DNA of 64,000 bases from Actinoallomurus sp963850195 (GCA_963850195.1 CAWKKD010000007.1:186001-250000), one strand, 5' to 3'. Shown: positions 18,098 through 28,418, counted from the stretch's first letter. Program-made: numbers and translations. The notes: generated from the letters alone by a model not told the origin.

Positions 18098-20029
18098 ATG
18101 ACGACTCTTCTCGCCGCCTCCGATCCGCAGCTGCACACGCAGGCGGCCCAGGGTGTGCAGTCCGCTGCCTGGCTGCTGATCGCCTTCCCCCTCGTGGGCG
18201 CGGCGATCCTGCTGCTCGGCGGGCGCCGCACCGACAAGTGGGGCCACCTGCTGGGCGTGGCGATGTCCCTGGCCTCGTTCGTCGTGGGCGTCGTGACGTT
18301 CGTGGCGATGCTCGGCCAGTCGGGCGACGAGCGCAGCCGCCTCGTGCACGTGTTCCAGTGGATCTCGGCCGGTACGTTCAAGGCCGACCTGAACCTCCTG
18401 ATCGACCCACTGTCGATCAGCTTCGTGCTGCTGATCACGGGTGTCGGGTCGCTGATCCACATCTACTCGATCGGCTACATGGCGCACGACCCCGGCCGGC
18501 GGCGGTTCTTCGCGTACCTGAACCTCTTCATCGCGGCGATGCTGCTGCTGGTGCTGGCCGACAACTTCCTGAGCCTGTACGTCGGCTGGGAGGGCGTGGG
18601 TCTCGCCTCGTACCTGCTGATCGGGTTCTGGCAGCACAAGCCGAGCGCGGCCACGGCGGCCAAGAAGGCGTTCATCGTCAACCGGGTCGGTGACTTCGGC
18701 CTGTCCGTGGCGATCATGCTGATGTTCGCGACCTTCGGGTCGGTCGGCTTCGAGGACGTCTTCGGCCACGCGTCGCAGGCCTCGCACGGCACGATCACCG
18801 CGATCGGCCTGCTGCTCCTGCTCGGCGCCTGCGGTAAGTCCGCACAGCTCCCGCTGCAGTCCTGGCTCCTGGACGCGATGGAGGGCCCGACCCCGGTGTC
18901 GGCCCTGATCCACGCCGCGACGATGGTGACCGCGGGCGTCTACCTGGTGGTCCGCTCGCATGCGATCTTCGAGCTGTCGCCCGAGGCGCGGCTGGCGGTC
19001 ATGATCGTCGGTGCGGCGACGCTGATCGCCGGTGCGCTCATCGGTTGCGCGAAGGACGACATCAAGAAGGCCCTCGCGGGTTCGACGATGTCGCAGATCG
19101 GCTACATGATGCTGGCCGCCGGCATCGGCAAGGCGGGCTACGTCTTCGCCATCGCGCACCTCATCGCGCACGGCTTCTTCAAGGCCGGCCTGTTCCTCGG
19201 CGCCGGCTCGGTCATGCACGGCATGAACGACGACGTGAACATGCGCAAGTACGGAGGCCTGCGAAAGGCCATGCCGATCACGTTCGCGACGTTCGGCCTG
19301 GGCTACCTGGCGATCATCGGCTTCCCCGGCCTGTCGGGCTGGTGGACCAAGGACGGGATCATCGACTCCGCCTTCGAGAAGGGCGGCACGTCGGGCCAGA
19401 TCCTCGGCTGGACGGCGCTGATCGGCGCGGGCATCACCGCGTACTACATGTCGCGCGTCATGTTCATGACGTTCTTCGGCGAGAAGCGCTGGGACGACGG
19501 CGTCGACCCGCACGAGTCGCCGTCGGTCATGACGATCCCGCTGATCCTGCTGGCCGTCGGCTCCCTCGCCGCCGGTGCGTTCCTGATCGAGGGCAACCGG
19601 TTCGCGAACTTCCTCGCCCCCGTCGTGGGCAAGCCCGAGGGGTCGCTGAAGCTGATCACCCCGTACACGGGAATCGTGTTCGGCCTGATGGTGGTCGGCG
19701 TGCTCGGCGCGTACGTCCAGTACCTCCGGCGCCCGGTGCCCCGCACCGCGCCCGCGGGCAGCTTCCCGGTAGTGGCGGCCCGCAAGGACCTGTACGGCGA
19801 CGCGCTCAACGAGTCGCTGCTCATGCGGCCCGGCCAGTGGCTGACCCGGCTGACGGTCTTCTTCGACAGCCGGACCGTCGACGGCCTCGTCAACGGCGTC
19901 GCGGCCTTCGTCGGCGGATCCTCGGGGCGGCTCAGGCGGCTGCAGACCGGGTTCGTCCGCTCGTACGCCCTGTCCATGTTCTTCGGTGCCGCGCTGGTCG
20001 TCGGTGCCCTGCTCCTGGTGAGGCTCTAA
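18098..20029 (+). CDS. nuoL: NADH-quinone oxidoreductase subunit L (cluster 1)
   Basis: 643 residues; antiporter-like proton pump at the distal end of the membrane arm. Conserved WEGVGLASYLLIGFW, GKSAQLPLQSWLLDAMEGPT and HAATMVTAGVYLV motifs are seen, followed by the long C-terminal lateral helix region. Starts 10 nt after nuoK. Confidence 0.95.
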   Translation: MTTLLAASDPQLHTQAAQGVQSAAWLLIAFPLVGAAILLLGGRRTDKWGHLLGVAMSLASFVVGVVTFVAMLGQSGDERSRLVHVFQWISAGTFKADLNLLIDPLSISFVLLITGVGSLIHIYSIGYMAHDPGRRRFFAYLNLFIAAMLLLVLADNFLSLYVGWEGVGLASYLLIGFWQHKPSAATAAKKAFIVNRVGDFGLSVAIMLMFATFGSVGFEDVFGHASQASHGTITAIGLLLLLGACGKSAQLPLQSWLLDAMEGPTPVSALIHAATMVTAGVYLVVRSHAIFELSPEARLAVMIVGAATLIAGALIGCAKDDIKKALAGSTMSQIGYMMLAAGIGKAGYVFAIAHLIAHGFFKAGLFLGAGSVMHGMNDDVNMRKYGGLRKAMPITFATFGLGYLAIIGFPGLSGWWTKDGIIDSAFEKGGTSGQILGWTALIGAGITAYYMSRVMFMTFFGEKRWDDGVDPHESPSVMTIPLILLAVGSLAAGAFLIEGNRFANFLAPVVGKPEGSLKLITPYTGIVFGLMVVGVLGAYVQYLRRPVPRTAPAGSFPVVAARKDLYGDALNESLLMRPGQWLTRLTVFFDSRTVDGLVNGVAAFVGGSSGRLRRLQTGFVRSYALSMFFGAALVVGALLLVRL

Positions 20030-20032
20030 CAC

Positions 20033-21568
20033 ATGCTGACAGCCCTCATCGCGATCCCCGCAGTCGGGGCGCTGCTGGTGGCGCTCCTGCCCAAAGGCAA
20101 GGACGAGCTGGCCAAGCGCGTCGCCCTGGTCGTCACGCTCGTCGTGGCGGCTCTGACCGTGGTGATGGCGGTCCAGTTCAAGAGCGGCGGCGCGCGGTTC
20201 CAGTTCACCGAGAAGTACTGGTGGATCAAGCAGTTCGGTGTGCACTACGCGGTCGGCGTCGACGGCGTCGCGCTGGTGCTGATTCTGCTGTCGGCGATCC
20301 TGCTGCCGCTGGTGGTCCTGGCGTCCTGGCACGACGCGGAGCGCAACGGCGGCGTCGACGAGCCGCCGAAGCGCTCGGTGAAGACCTACTTCGCGCTGCT
20401 GCTCGGCCTCGAGGCCATGATGATCGGCGTCTTCGCGGCGACCGACATCTTCCTGTTCTACGTGTTCTTCGAGGCCATGCTGATCCCGATGTACTTCATC
20501 ATCGGGTCCTACGGCGGCCCGCAGCGCTCGTACGCCGCGGTCAAGTTCCTGCTGTACTCGCTGTTCGGCGGGCTGCTGATGCTCGCCGCGGTGATCTACC
20601 TGTACGTCGTGTCGGCGCGGCAGGGTCAGGGCACGTTCCTGTTCGACGAGCTGACCCGGCTGCACATCGAGCCGACCACGGCCAAATGGCTGTTCCTCGG
20701 CTTCTTCATCGCGTTCGCCATCAAGGCGCCGCTGGTGCCGTTCCACACCTGGCTGCCGGACGCCGCGGGCCAGGCGCCCGCGGGCGCCGCGGTGCTGCTG
20801 GTCGGCGTGCTGGACAAGGTCGGCACGTACGGCATGCTGCGCTTCTGCCTGGAGCTGTTCCCCGGCGCGGCCAAGTGGTTCACGCCGGTGGTGCTCACGC
20901 TGTCGGTGGTCGGCATCGTCTACGGCGCGATCCTGGCGATCGGCCAGATCGACATCAAGCGCCTGATCGCGTACACGTCGATCTCCCACTTCGGGTTCAT
21001 CACGCTGGGCATCTTCGCGATGACCGCGCAGGGGCAGGCCGGCGCGACGCTCTACATGGTCAACCACGGCTTCTCGACCGGCGCGCTGTTCCTGGTCGCC
21101 GGCTTCCTGATCGCCCGTCGTGGCTCGGCGCGCATCGACGCGTTCGGCGGCGTGCGCAACGTCGCACCGCTGCTGGCCGGTACGTTCCTGGTCGCCGGCC
21201 TGTCCGGTGTCGCACTGCCCGGCCTGTCAACGTTCGTGTCGGAGTTCCTGGTGCTGGTGGGGACGTTCACCCGCTACAAGGTGCCGGCGGTCATCGCGAC
21301 CAGCGGCATCATCCTGGCCGCGATCTACATCCTGTGGATGTACCAGCGCACGATGACCGGGCCGACGGCCGAGTCGGTCAAGGACATGCGTGACCTGTCG
21401 AAGCGAGAGATCCTCGTGATCGCACCGGTCCTCGCGATCATCGTGGCGCTCGGGTTCTACCCGCAGCCCGTGCTGAACATGATCAACCCGTCGGTGAAGC
21501 AGACGATGGTCCGGGTCGACAAGAAGGACCCGAAGCCGACCATCGCGGAGAAGGGAACCCGTCCGTGA
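20033..21568 (+). CDS. nuoM: NADH-quinone oxidoreductase subunit M (cluster 1)
   Basis: 511 residues, antiporter-like proton-pumping subunit. Shows FEAMLIPMYFIIG, KAPLVPFHTWLPDAAGQAP and LIAYTSISHFGF. It begins 3 nt after nuoL and overlaps nuoN by GTGA. Confidence 0.95.
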   Translation: MLTALIAIPAVGALLVALLPKGKDELAKRVALVVTLVVAALTVVMAVQFKSGGARFQFTEKYWWIKQFGVHYAVGVDGVALVLILLSAILLPLVVLASWHDAERNGGVDEPPKRSVKTYFALLLGLEAMMIGVFAATDIFLFYVFFEAMLIPMYFIIGSYGGPQRSYAAVKFLLYSLFGGLLMLAAVIYLYVVSARQGQGTFLFDELTRLHIEPTTAKWLFLGFFIAFAIKAPLVPFHTWLPDAAGQAPAGAAVLLVGVLDKVGTYGMLRFCLELFPGAAKWFTPVVLTLSVVGIVYGAILAIGQIDIKRLIAYTSISHFGFITLGIFAMTAQGQAGATLYMVNHGFSTGALFLVAGFLIARRGSARIDAFGGVRNVAPLLAGTFLVAGLSGVALPGLSTFVSEFLVLVGTFTRYKVPAVIATSGIILAAIYILWMYQRTMTGPTAESVKDMRDLSKREILVIAPVLAIIVALGFYPQPVLNMINPSVKQTMVRVDKKDPKPTIAEKGTRP

Positions 21569-23124
21569 CCATGAACATCGCGGCAGGGGAAATTCCGGCC
21601 CCGCACCTCGAGTACGGTCGGATCGCCCCGATCCTCATCGTGCTGGGCGCGGCGTCCATCGGCGTTCTCATCGAGGCGTTCGCGTCGCGTGAGAACCGCT
21701 ATTGGGCGCAGGTGCAGGTGACGCTGCTCGGCCTGGTCGGAGCGTTCGCCTGGACCGTCGCGCTCGGGATCTCCAGCACGCCGCACCACGTCTCGGCGAT
21801 GGGCGCGCTCGGCATCGACGGGCCCACGCTCTTCATCCAGGGCACGATCCTCGTGCTCGCGCTGCTGTCGCTGCTGCTCATCGCCGAACGCCGGCACGAG
21901 CCCAGCCCGTTCACCGCGCAGGCGTCGTCGGTGCCGGGCAGTGCGGAGGAGAGCGAGAGCCTGCTCGCGGGCGTCATGCAGACCGAGGTCTTCCCGCTGA
22001 TGCTGTTCGCGGTCGGCGGCATGCTGATCTTCCCGGCGGCCAACGACCTGCTGACCATGTTCGTCGCCCTCGAGGTTCTGTCGCTGCCGCTGTACCTCCT
22101 GTGCGGCCTGGCGCGCCGTCGCCGCCTGCTCTCGCAGGAGGCCGCGGTCAAGTACTTCCTGCTCGGCGCGTTCTCCTCGGCGTTCTTCCTCTACGGAACC
22201 GCGCTGCTGTACGGCTACGCCGGCTCGGTGCGGCTGTCCGACATCTCGGCCGCCATCACGAAGCAGGCGGGCACCGAGCCGCTGCTCCTCGCGGGCGTCG
22301 CGCTGCTGTCGGTCGGCCTGCTGTTCAAGATGGGCGCCGCGCCGTTCCAGGTGTGGAAGCCGGACGTCTACCAGGGCGCCCCGACGGCGATCACCGCGCT
22401 GATGGCCTCCTGCACGCTCGTCTCGGCGGTCGGCGGCATCCTGCGCGTCTTCTACGTCGGCTTCGAGACGCTGCGCTGGGACTGGCGGCCGATGATGTGG
22501 GCCGTGGCCATCCTCACCATGCTCCTCGGTGCGATCATCGCGATCACGCAGACGGACGTGAAGCGGATGCTCGCCTACTCCTCGATCGCGCACGGCGGGT
22601 TCCTGCTGACCGGCGTCATCGCCACCAACAAGGCCGGCCTGTCGAGCACGCTGTTCTACCTGGCCGCCTACGGCTTCACCACGGTCGGCGCGTTCGCCGT
22701 CATCACGATGGTCCGCGACGCCGGCGGCGAGGCCTGGCACCTGTCCCGGTGGGCGGGGCTCGGCAAGCGTGAGCCGGTACTCGCCGGAACGTTCGCGCTG
22801 TTCCTGCTCGCGTTCGCCGGTATCCCGCTGACCAGTGGCTTCACCGGAAAGTTCGCGGTGTTCCAGGCGGCGGTCGCCGGGGGCGCGACTCCGCTGGTCA
22901 TCGTGGGCGTGTTGTCCTCGGCCATCGCGGCGTTCTTCTACGTCCGCGTCATCGTGCTGATGTTCTTCAGCGACCCCGCCGCGGACGGGCCGTCGGTGGT
23001 GTTCAGCCCGACGAGCACGACTGCGGTCGCGGTCGGCGCGTTGGCTACTGTGGTACTCGGCGTCGTGCCCGGCCCTGCGCTGCATCTGGCGCAGTCAGCC
23101 GCCAACCAGCTGTTCGTCCGCTGA
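21565..23124 (+). CDS. nuoN: NADH-quinone oxidoreductase subunit N (cluster 1)
   Basis: 519 residues, third antiporter-like subunit. Shows ALEVLSLPLYLLCGL, KMGAAPFQVWKPDVYQGAP and MLAYSSIAHGGFL. It ends the nuo genes; the polyprenyl synthase gene follows after 16 nt and is probably in the same transcript. Confidence 0.95.
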   Translation: MTMNIAAGEIPAPHLEYGRIAPILIVLGAASIGVLIEAFASRENRYWAQVQVTLLGLVGAFAWTVALGISSTPHHVSAMGALGIDGPTLFIQGTILVLALLSLLLIAERRHEPSPFTAQASSVPGSAEESESLLAGVMQTEVFPLMLFAVGGMLIFPAANDLLTMFVALEVLSLPLYLLCGLARRRRLLSQEAAVKYFLLGAFSSAFFLYGTALLYGYAGSVRLSDISAAITKQAGTEPLLLAGVALLSVGLLFKMGAAPFQVWKPDVYQGAPTAITALMASCTLVSAVGGILRVFYVGFETLRWDWRPMMWAVAILTMLLGAIIAITQTDVKRMLAYSSIAHGGFLLTGVIATNKAGLSSTLFYLAAYGFTTVGAFAVITMVRDAGGEAWHLSRWAGLGKREPVLAGTFALFLLAFAGIPLTSGFTGKFAVFQAAVAGGATPLVIVGVLSSAIAAFFYVRVIVLMFFSDPAADGPSVVFSPTSTTAVAVGALATVVLGVVPGPALHLAQSAANQLFVR

Positions 23125-23140
23125 TCCACGGGGAGAGTCT

Positions 23141-24136
23141 GTGAGTAGTGCCCTGCTTGGCCTTCCGGCCGTCGACGACACACTCGCAGCGGATATTCAA
23201 AAGAGGCTGACCGCGGTCGAGGACCTCTTGCGGATGTCGGTGAAGAGCGATCACCCGCTCCTCACCGACGCCTCGCGCCACCTGGCCGAGGCCGGCGGCA
23301 AGAGGTTCCGGCCGATGCTGGTGCTGTTGGCGGCGCAGTTCGGCGACGTCGACGCACGGGGGGTCATCCCGTCCGCCGCCGTCGTCGAGCTGACGCACCT
23401 GGCGACGCTGTACCACGATGACGTCATGGACGAGGCCGTGATCCGCCGCGGCCAGGACTCGGCCAACTCCCGCTGGGACAACACGGTCGCGATCCTCACC
23501 GGCGACTACCTGTTCGCGCGCGCCTCCGACCTGCTGGCCGACCTCGGCACCGAGGCCGTACGCATCCAGGCCCGCACGTTCGCCCGGCTCGTCGAGGGGC
23601 AGATCCTCGAGACGACCGGCCCGGCCGAGGGCGCCGACGCGCTGACGCACTACCTCGACGTCGTGGCGGGCAAGACCGGATCGCTGATCGCGGCCTCCGG
23701 GCACCTGGGCGCGCTGCTGGCCGGCGCCTCGCCGCAGGCCGTCCGTACGCTGACGTCCGCGTGCGAGAAGATCGGCATCGCGTTCCAGCTGTCCGACGAC
23801 ATCCTCGACGTCGCGTCGGAGTCGGAGGAGTCGGGCAAGACGCCCGGCACGGACCTGCGCGAGGGCGTGCGTACGCTGCCCGTGCTGCACGTCCTGCGCT
23901 CGGCCGGCCCCGGCGACGCCCGCCTGCGCGAGCTGCTCGGGTCCGACCTCACCGACGACGCGCTGCACGCCGAGGCACTGGCGCTGCTGCGCGCCCACCC
24001 GGCGATGGATCGGGCGCGCGCCGACATGCGCCAGTGGGTCGACGACGCGCGCGACGAGCTGCTGACGCTTCCGGACGTGCCCGCACGGACCGCGTTCATC
24101 GCCCTCTGCGACTACGTCCTGACCCGGACGTCCTAG
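23141..24136 (+). CDS. Polyprenyl diphosphate synthase, probably for the menaquinone side chain
   Basis: 331 residues. Trans-prenyltransferase with GGKRFRP, first Asp-rich motif DDVMDE and second Asp-rich motif DDILD. It extends farnesyl/geranylgeranyl diphosphate with isopentenyl diphosphate; bulky residues before the first motif are consistent with a long chain, and nuo/men neighbours point to menaquinone. Product length cannot be told from sequence. GTG start follows GGGAGAG. Its last 41 nt overlap the convergent secreted-protein gene. Confidence 0.88.
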   Translation: MSSALLGLPAVDDTLAADIQKRLTAVEDLLRMSVKSDHPLLTDASRHLAEAGGKRFRPMLVLLAAQFGDVDARGVIPSAAVVELTHLATLYHDDVMDEAVIRRGQDSANSRWDNTVAILTGDYLFARASDLLADLGTEAVRIQARTFARLVEGQILETTGPAEGADALTHYLDVVAGKTGSLIAASGHLGALLAGASPQAVRTLTSACEKIGIAFQLSDDILDVASESEESGKTPGTDLREGVRTLPVLHVLRSAGPGDARLRELLGSDLTDDALHAEALALLRAHPAMDRARADMRQWVDDARDELLTLPDVPARTAFIALCDYVLTRTS

Positions 24137-24590
24137 CGCGGGCGAGCAGGATTCCCCCGCAGGCGGCGATGACGAGCATGGCCGTGCCGAGAGTCCAGAA
24201 GGCGATGTTCGTGCTGCCACCGCGGGAGGTCGCCGGTGAGCGTTCGGCGGCGACCACGATCTGGCCGCGTACCGTCTGGCCGGCCTCGCACGTCGCGGTG
24301 ATGGGGTAGGTCCCGGGCGCCACGTCCTTCTTGATGGTCGGGTCGCCCTCGCCCGTGTCGGACTTGCCGTACAGCGTGATGTTCTGGGCGAACGCCGCCG
24401 ACGTCGCGGTGTGCGGTGTCGCGCCGACGCCGCAGTCGGGCACGCTGATGTGGACCTTCTGGCCGGGCCGCGCCGAATCCGGCGTGACGAGGATGGTCTG
24501 CGCCGAGACGGGCAGGGCGCTTGCTCCGAGCGCGATGGCTGTGAGCACGGTCCCGAGTACGGGCGCGAGCATGGTGCGGGCTGAGCTCAA
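24096..24590 (-). CDS. Secreted or membrane-anchored hypothetical protein
   Basis: 164 residues: signal peptide (cleavage near PVSAQ), a small beta-rich domain with two Cys (PDCG and ATCEAG), a Ser/Thr-rich linker, one C-terminal membrane helix and a short Arg-rich tail. That layout suggests a surface protein anchored by a C-terminal helix. TTG 24590 has AGGAAGAG upstream; ATG 24572 is an alternative. The 3' end overlaps the polyprenyl synthase gene tail-to-tail. Function unknown. Confidence 0.72.
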   Translation of the reverse strand: MSSARTMLAPVLGTVLTAIALGASALPVSAQTILVTPDSARPGQKVHISVPDCGVGATPHTATSAAFAQNITLYGKSDTGEGDPTIKKDVAPGTYPITATCEAGQTVRGQIVVAAERSPATSRGGSTNIAFWTLGTAMLVIAACGGILLARARTSGSGRSRRGR

Positions 24591-24661
24591 GGCTCTTCCT
24601 CTCGTACGCCGGCCGGGCCCCCGGACCGGTGCGACGTGATGTCGCGCTGAGTCGGACGGGT

Positions 24662-24667
24662 TACGCT
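24662..24667 (+). promoter_or_regulatory. Possible -10 box for the first protease gene
   Basis: TACGCT in the 121-bp divergent region between the secreted-protein gene and the protease gene, 45 nt before the TTG start. No clear -35 box was seen. Confidence 0.35.
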
Positions 24668-24711
24668 ATGTCTCGGTTTTTCCGGGTGTTCGCCAATGTT
24701 CGGAGCTGCGG

Positions 24712-25623
24712 TTGCGGTCGACGAGGATCCTGCCCATATTCCTGATCCCCCTGCTTGCGGGCGTCCTCGCCGGTCCGGCCTCCGCCGGTCCCGCCGACGA
24801 CCACGGCACCGTGGTGAGCGCCGTCACCGCAGACCCGTACGGCCTGGCGAAGCCGGTCACCCTGGCCTTCTGGACGCTGAAACGCATGGCCGAGGCCACC
24901 CCGATCGGCGGGCGTCTCGCGCCGCGGCCCGCGGTGAGCACCGGCGCCTCCCGCCCGTCCGCGCGTACGTGGACCGGCAGCCCCGTCGTCGGCGCGCTGT
25001 TCCTCAGCAACGGCAGCGGCAGCCACTACTGCACGGCCAGCGTGGTCGGCAGCGCGAAGAAGAGCCTCCTGCTGACCGCCGCGCACTGCCTGTACGGCAG
25101 CGACGGCTGGGCCGGCAACCTCGTCTTCGTGCCGAGGTACAGCCAGAGCCATCGCCCGTACGGAGCGTGGACCGTCGGGTCCATGTACGTGGACTCGCGC
25201 TGGACGTCGCGGCGCGACCAGGACCTGGACTTCGGCTTCGCCGTGGTCGGCACGAACGACGGCCGGCGCATCGCCGACGTGGTCGGCGCGAACCATCTCG
25301 TCACCGACCAGGGCTACACCAACGCGGTACGTGTCATCGGCTACCCGATGGTCAAGTACGCGTCGGCCGACAAGCCGATCTACTGCAACGCGACCACTCA
25401 CAAGGCCTTCAAGTATCAGCTCGACTTCGACTGTGACGGCTACTACGGCGGCACCAGTGGCAGTCCTTGGATCAAGAATTACGACACCACGACCCGGCGG
25501 GGTGATGTGCTCGGTGTGATCGGGGGCTACCAGGAGGGCGGCGAGCACGCCTGGCGGTCCTACAGTCCGGTCTTCGACAAGGACATCCGCGCCCTGTATT
25601 CGACCGCCGCGAAGCACGGCTGA
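24712..25623 (+). CDS. Secreted trypsin-like serine protease (first of a tandem pair)
   Basis: 303 residues with a signal peptide ending near AGPASA. Catalytic triad: His in LLTAAHCLYG, Asp in DLDFGFAVVG, Ser in GGTSGSPWI. Cys pairs (YCTAS/AHC and YCNA/DCDG) suggest two disulfides. About 75 residues between signal peptide and catalytic domain may be a propeptide. TTG 24712 has GGAG about 6 nt upstream. The next gene is a clear paralogue. Confidence 0.88.
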   Translation: MRSTRILPIFLIPLLAGVLAGPASAGPADDHGTVVSAVTADPYGLAKPVTLAFWTLKRMAEATPIGGRLAPRPAVSTGASRPSARTWTGSPVVGALFLSNGSGSHYCTASVVGSAKKSLLLTAAHCLYGSDGWAGNLVFVPRYSQSHRPYGAWTVGSMYVDSRWTSRRDQDLDFGFAVVGTNDGRRIADVVGANHLVTDQGYTNAVRVIGYPMVKYASADKPIYCNATTHKAFKYQLDFDCDGYYGGTSGSPWIKNYDTTTRRGDVLGVIGGYQEGGEHAWRSYSPVFDKDIRALYSTAAKHG

Positions 25624-25701
25624 CCGCGACACGCGGATCACCCTCCGTAACCGTACGCGCCACCATGATCATGTAATAGTGCAGTGACAGGTCGTGCGCT
25701 C

Positions 25702-26616
25702 ATGGGGGGCTGGCTCTCGTTGAAGACCAGACGGCTGCTCGGCGCCGCGTTGGCGGCATCGTCGCTGCTGCTGTACGTACCCGAGCCGGCGACGGCCGGC
25801 GGGCGCGGTCACGTACAGGCCGTGGGCCGGATCGACCTGCGCCGGCAGAGCCCGTCGTACTGGACCGCCGCGCGCATGGCCGTCGCGACGCCGATCGACC
25901 GGCGTACCGTGCGCATGGAGGTCGGTTCGCCCGACGGCATCCCGTCGGCGCACGCGGCCACCGGCAGCAGGGTCGTCGGCGCGCTGTTCTTCAACGACGG
26001 GGCGGGCAACCACTACTGCACGGCCAGCGTGATCCGTACCTCCAAGCGGAACCTCCTGATCACGGCCGCGCACTGCCTCTACAACGCGGCCACGCACGCG
26101 TGGCACAGCCACATCGTGTTCGTCCCGAAGTACAGCCAGGGCGACCGCCCGTACGGCACCTGGCCGGTCTGGCTGATGGTCGTCGACCAGCGCTGGATGA
26201 GCCACGGAGACCCGGACCTGGACTTCGGCTTCGCCGCCGTACAGGTCATCGGCGGCCGGCGCATCGCCGACGTCGTCGGCTCCAACCAACTGCTCATCGA
26301 CCACGAGACGGCCGGGAACGTCCTGATCCTGGGGTACCCGGCGAAGGCCAGCTACCCGGCCGACCGGCCGATCTGGTGCAACGCGCCGCTCGCTCGGCAG
26401 GACCGCTTCCAGATGCGCTTCGACTGCCGCGGCTTCTACGGCGGCACCAGCGGCAGCCCGCTGCTCAAGGGGTATGACCGGCGCACCCAGAGCGGCTACG
26501 TCATGGGCGTCATCGGCGGGTACGAACAGGGCGGCGCGTACGACTGGCGGTCCTACAGCTCCGTCTTCGACGGTGACATCGCCCACCTCATCGTCACCGC
26601 CAACAACCAGGCCTAG
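25702..26616 (+). CDS. Secreted trypsin-like serine protease (second of a tandem pair)
   Basis: 304 residues, aligned along its length with the preceding protease. Triad: His in LITAAHCLYN, Asp in DLDFGFAAVQ, Ser in GGTSGSPLL. Both share the ARMAVATPI/LKRMAEATPI pro-region and the C-terminal YDWRSYSSVFDGDI block. The start is uncertain: GTG 25684, ATG 25702 and TTG 25720 all give a signal peptide. It is 78 bp after its paralogue and ends facing rarD. Confidence 0.86.
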   Translation: MGGWLSLKTRRLLGAALAASSLLLYVPEPATAGGRGHVQAVGRIDLRRQSPSYWTAARMAVATPIDRRTVRMEVGSPDGIPSAHAATGSRVVGALFFNDGAGNHYCTASVIRTSKRNLLITAAHCLYNAATHAWHSHIVFVPKYSQGDRPYGTWPVWLMVVDQRWMSHGDPDLDFGFAAVQVIGGRRIADVVGSNQLLIDHETAGNVLILGYPAKASYPADRPIWCNAPLARQDRFQMRFDCRGFYGGTSGSPLLKGYDRRTQSGYVMGVIGGYEQGGAYDWRSYSSVFDGDIAHLIVTANNQA

Positions 26617-26618
26617 GC

Positions 26619-27539
26619 TTAGGCCGCCTCTGCCACCGGCTCCGGCAGCGGCGCCATGGGGCGACGGCGGGACCGCGCGGCCAGCAGGCCGTCGACGCTC
26701 AGCAGGATCAGCGCGGTCCACACGAGCAGGAACCCGACCCACCGGCTCGCCGGCATCGACTCGTGCTGCACCAGCAGCCCGATCAGGAACTGCAGGACCG
26801 GCGCGAGGTACTGCATCATCCCGATGACGGTGAGCGGCACCCGCGTCGCCGCCGAGTTGAACAGCATCAGCGGAACGGCGGTGACCAGACCGGACCCGGC
26901 GAGCAGCACGATGTGGGACGGCCCGTGGCCGGTGAACGTCGGGTGGTGCTGCGCGAACGCGTACACGAGCGCGGGCAGGAACAGCACGGTCGTCTCGACC
27001 GTGAGGCTCTCCGCCGAACCCGTCGCGGCGAACTTCTTGACCATCCCGTACGTCCCGAAGCTGCACGCGAGCACCAGCGCGATCCACGGCAGGCGCCCGT
27101 AGTCGGCCGCCAGTACGACCACCGCGACCACGCTGACCCCGATCGCGATCCACTGTCGCGGCCGTAGGCGTTCGCGGAAGATGACCACGCCGAGCAGCAC
27201 GCTGACCAGCGGGTTGATGAAGTAACCGAGCGCCGCCTCGATCGTGTGCCCGTTGTTGACGGCGTAGATGTAGACGCCCCAGTTGACGGTGATGATCGCC
27301 GCGGCACCGGCCAGCAGCGCGAGCCGCTTCGGCCGCAGTGCGCGGATCCAGGACCAGTGACGTGTCGCCGCGAGCACCACGAGCACGGCGACGAGCGACC
27401 AGATGATCCGGTTGGCGAGGATCTCAATCGCCCCGGCGGGCTTCAGGAGCGGCCAGTACAGCGGGAAGAGCCCCCACAGGACGTAGGCCCCGACCCCGCA
27501 CACGATGCCACGACGCGCTTCAGACACATTGCGTACCAT
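26619..27539 (-). CDS. rarD: EamA-family transporter RarD
   Basis: 306 residues, about ten membrane helices. The N-terminal ARRGIVCGVGAYVLWGLFP and ILANRIIWS segments, and the RLRPRQW loop, are typical of RarD. Members are drug/metabolite-superfamily exporters; the substrate is not established. Divergent from msrA. Confidence 0.9.
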   Translation of the reverse strand: MVRNVSEARRGIVCGVGAYVLWGLFPLYWPLLKPAGAIEILANRIIWSLVAVLVVLAATRHWSWIRALRPKRLALLAGAAAIITVNWGVYIYAVNNGHTIEAALGYFINPLVSVLLGVVIFRERLRPRQWIAIGVSVVAVVVLAADYGRLPWIALVLACSFGTYGMVKKFAATGSAESLTVETTVLFLPALVYAFAQHHPTFTGHGPSHIVLLAGSGLVTAVPLMLFNSAATRVPLTVIGMMQYLAPVLQFLIGLLVQHESMPASRWVGFLLVWTALILLSVDGLLAARSRRRPMAPLPEPVAEAA

Positions 27540-27605
27540 AGCAGCATGTAATGAGTCATATCGCTAATAGGTAATGTCAAGCGTTGCTTCACTTGCCGCG
27601 CGGGA

Positions 27606-27611
27606 TAGCCT
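27606..27611 (+). promoter_or_regulatory. -10 box of the msrA promoter
   Basis: TAGCCT lies 7 nt before the GTG at 27619, and TTGCTT (27584-27589) precedes it with a 16-nt spacer. This fits a leaderless transcript and supports the chosen start. Confidence 0.5.
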
Positions 27612-27618
27612 GGCAATC

Positions 27619-28308
<690 letters not shown>

Positions 28309-28369
28309 GTCTGGATAGCTTGCTCCGCTGGACGACTGAACCTGTCGATAGGCCGCGGCGGCCTCAAAG

Positions 28370-28403
28370 TGTTCGGTACATTTAGTTTCGTCGATACCGA
28401 ACA
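28370..28403. promoter_or_regulatory. Inverted-repeat operator in the fic promoter
   Basis: TGTTCGGTA (28370-28378) and TACCGAACA (28395-28403) are a perfect 9-bp inverted repeat with a 16-bp spacer. A TACATT -10-like box overlaps the left arm, and the fic ATG is 15 nt after the right arm. Autoregulation by the Fic protein's C-terminal region is possible. Confidence 0.65.
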
Positions 28404-28418
28404 AATTTGGGGTTGCCG

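Noticed and set aside
18023..21067. Minus-strand open frame of about 1,000 codons opposite nuoL and nuoM
   Set aside because: It is rich in Arg, Asp, Gln and His and lacks any domain, which is typical of the shadow frame of a high-GC gene. The plus-strand nuoL/nuoM assignment is unambiguous.
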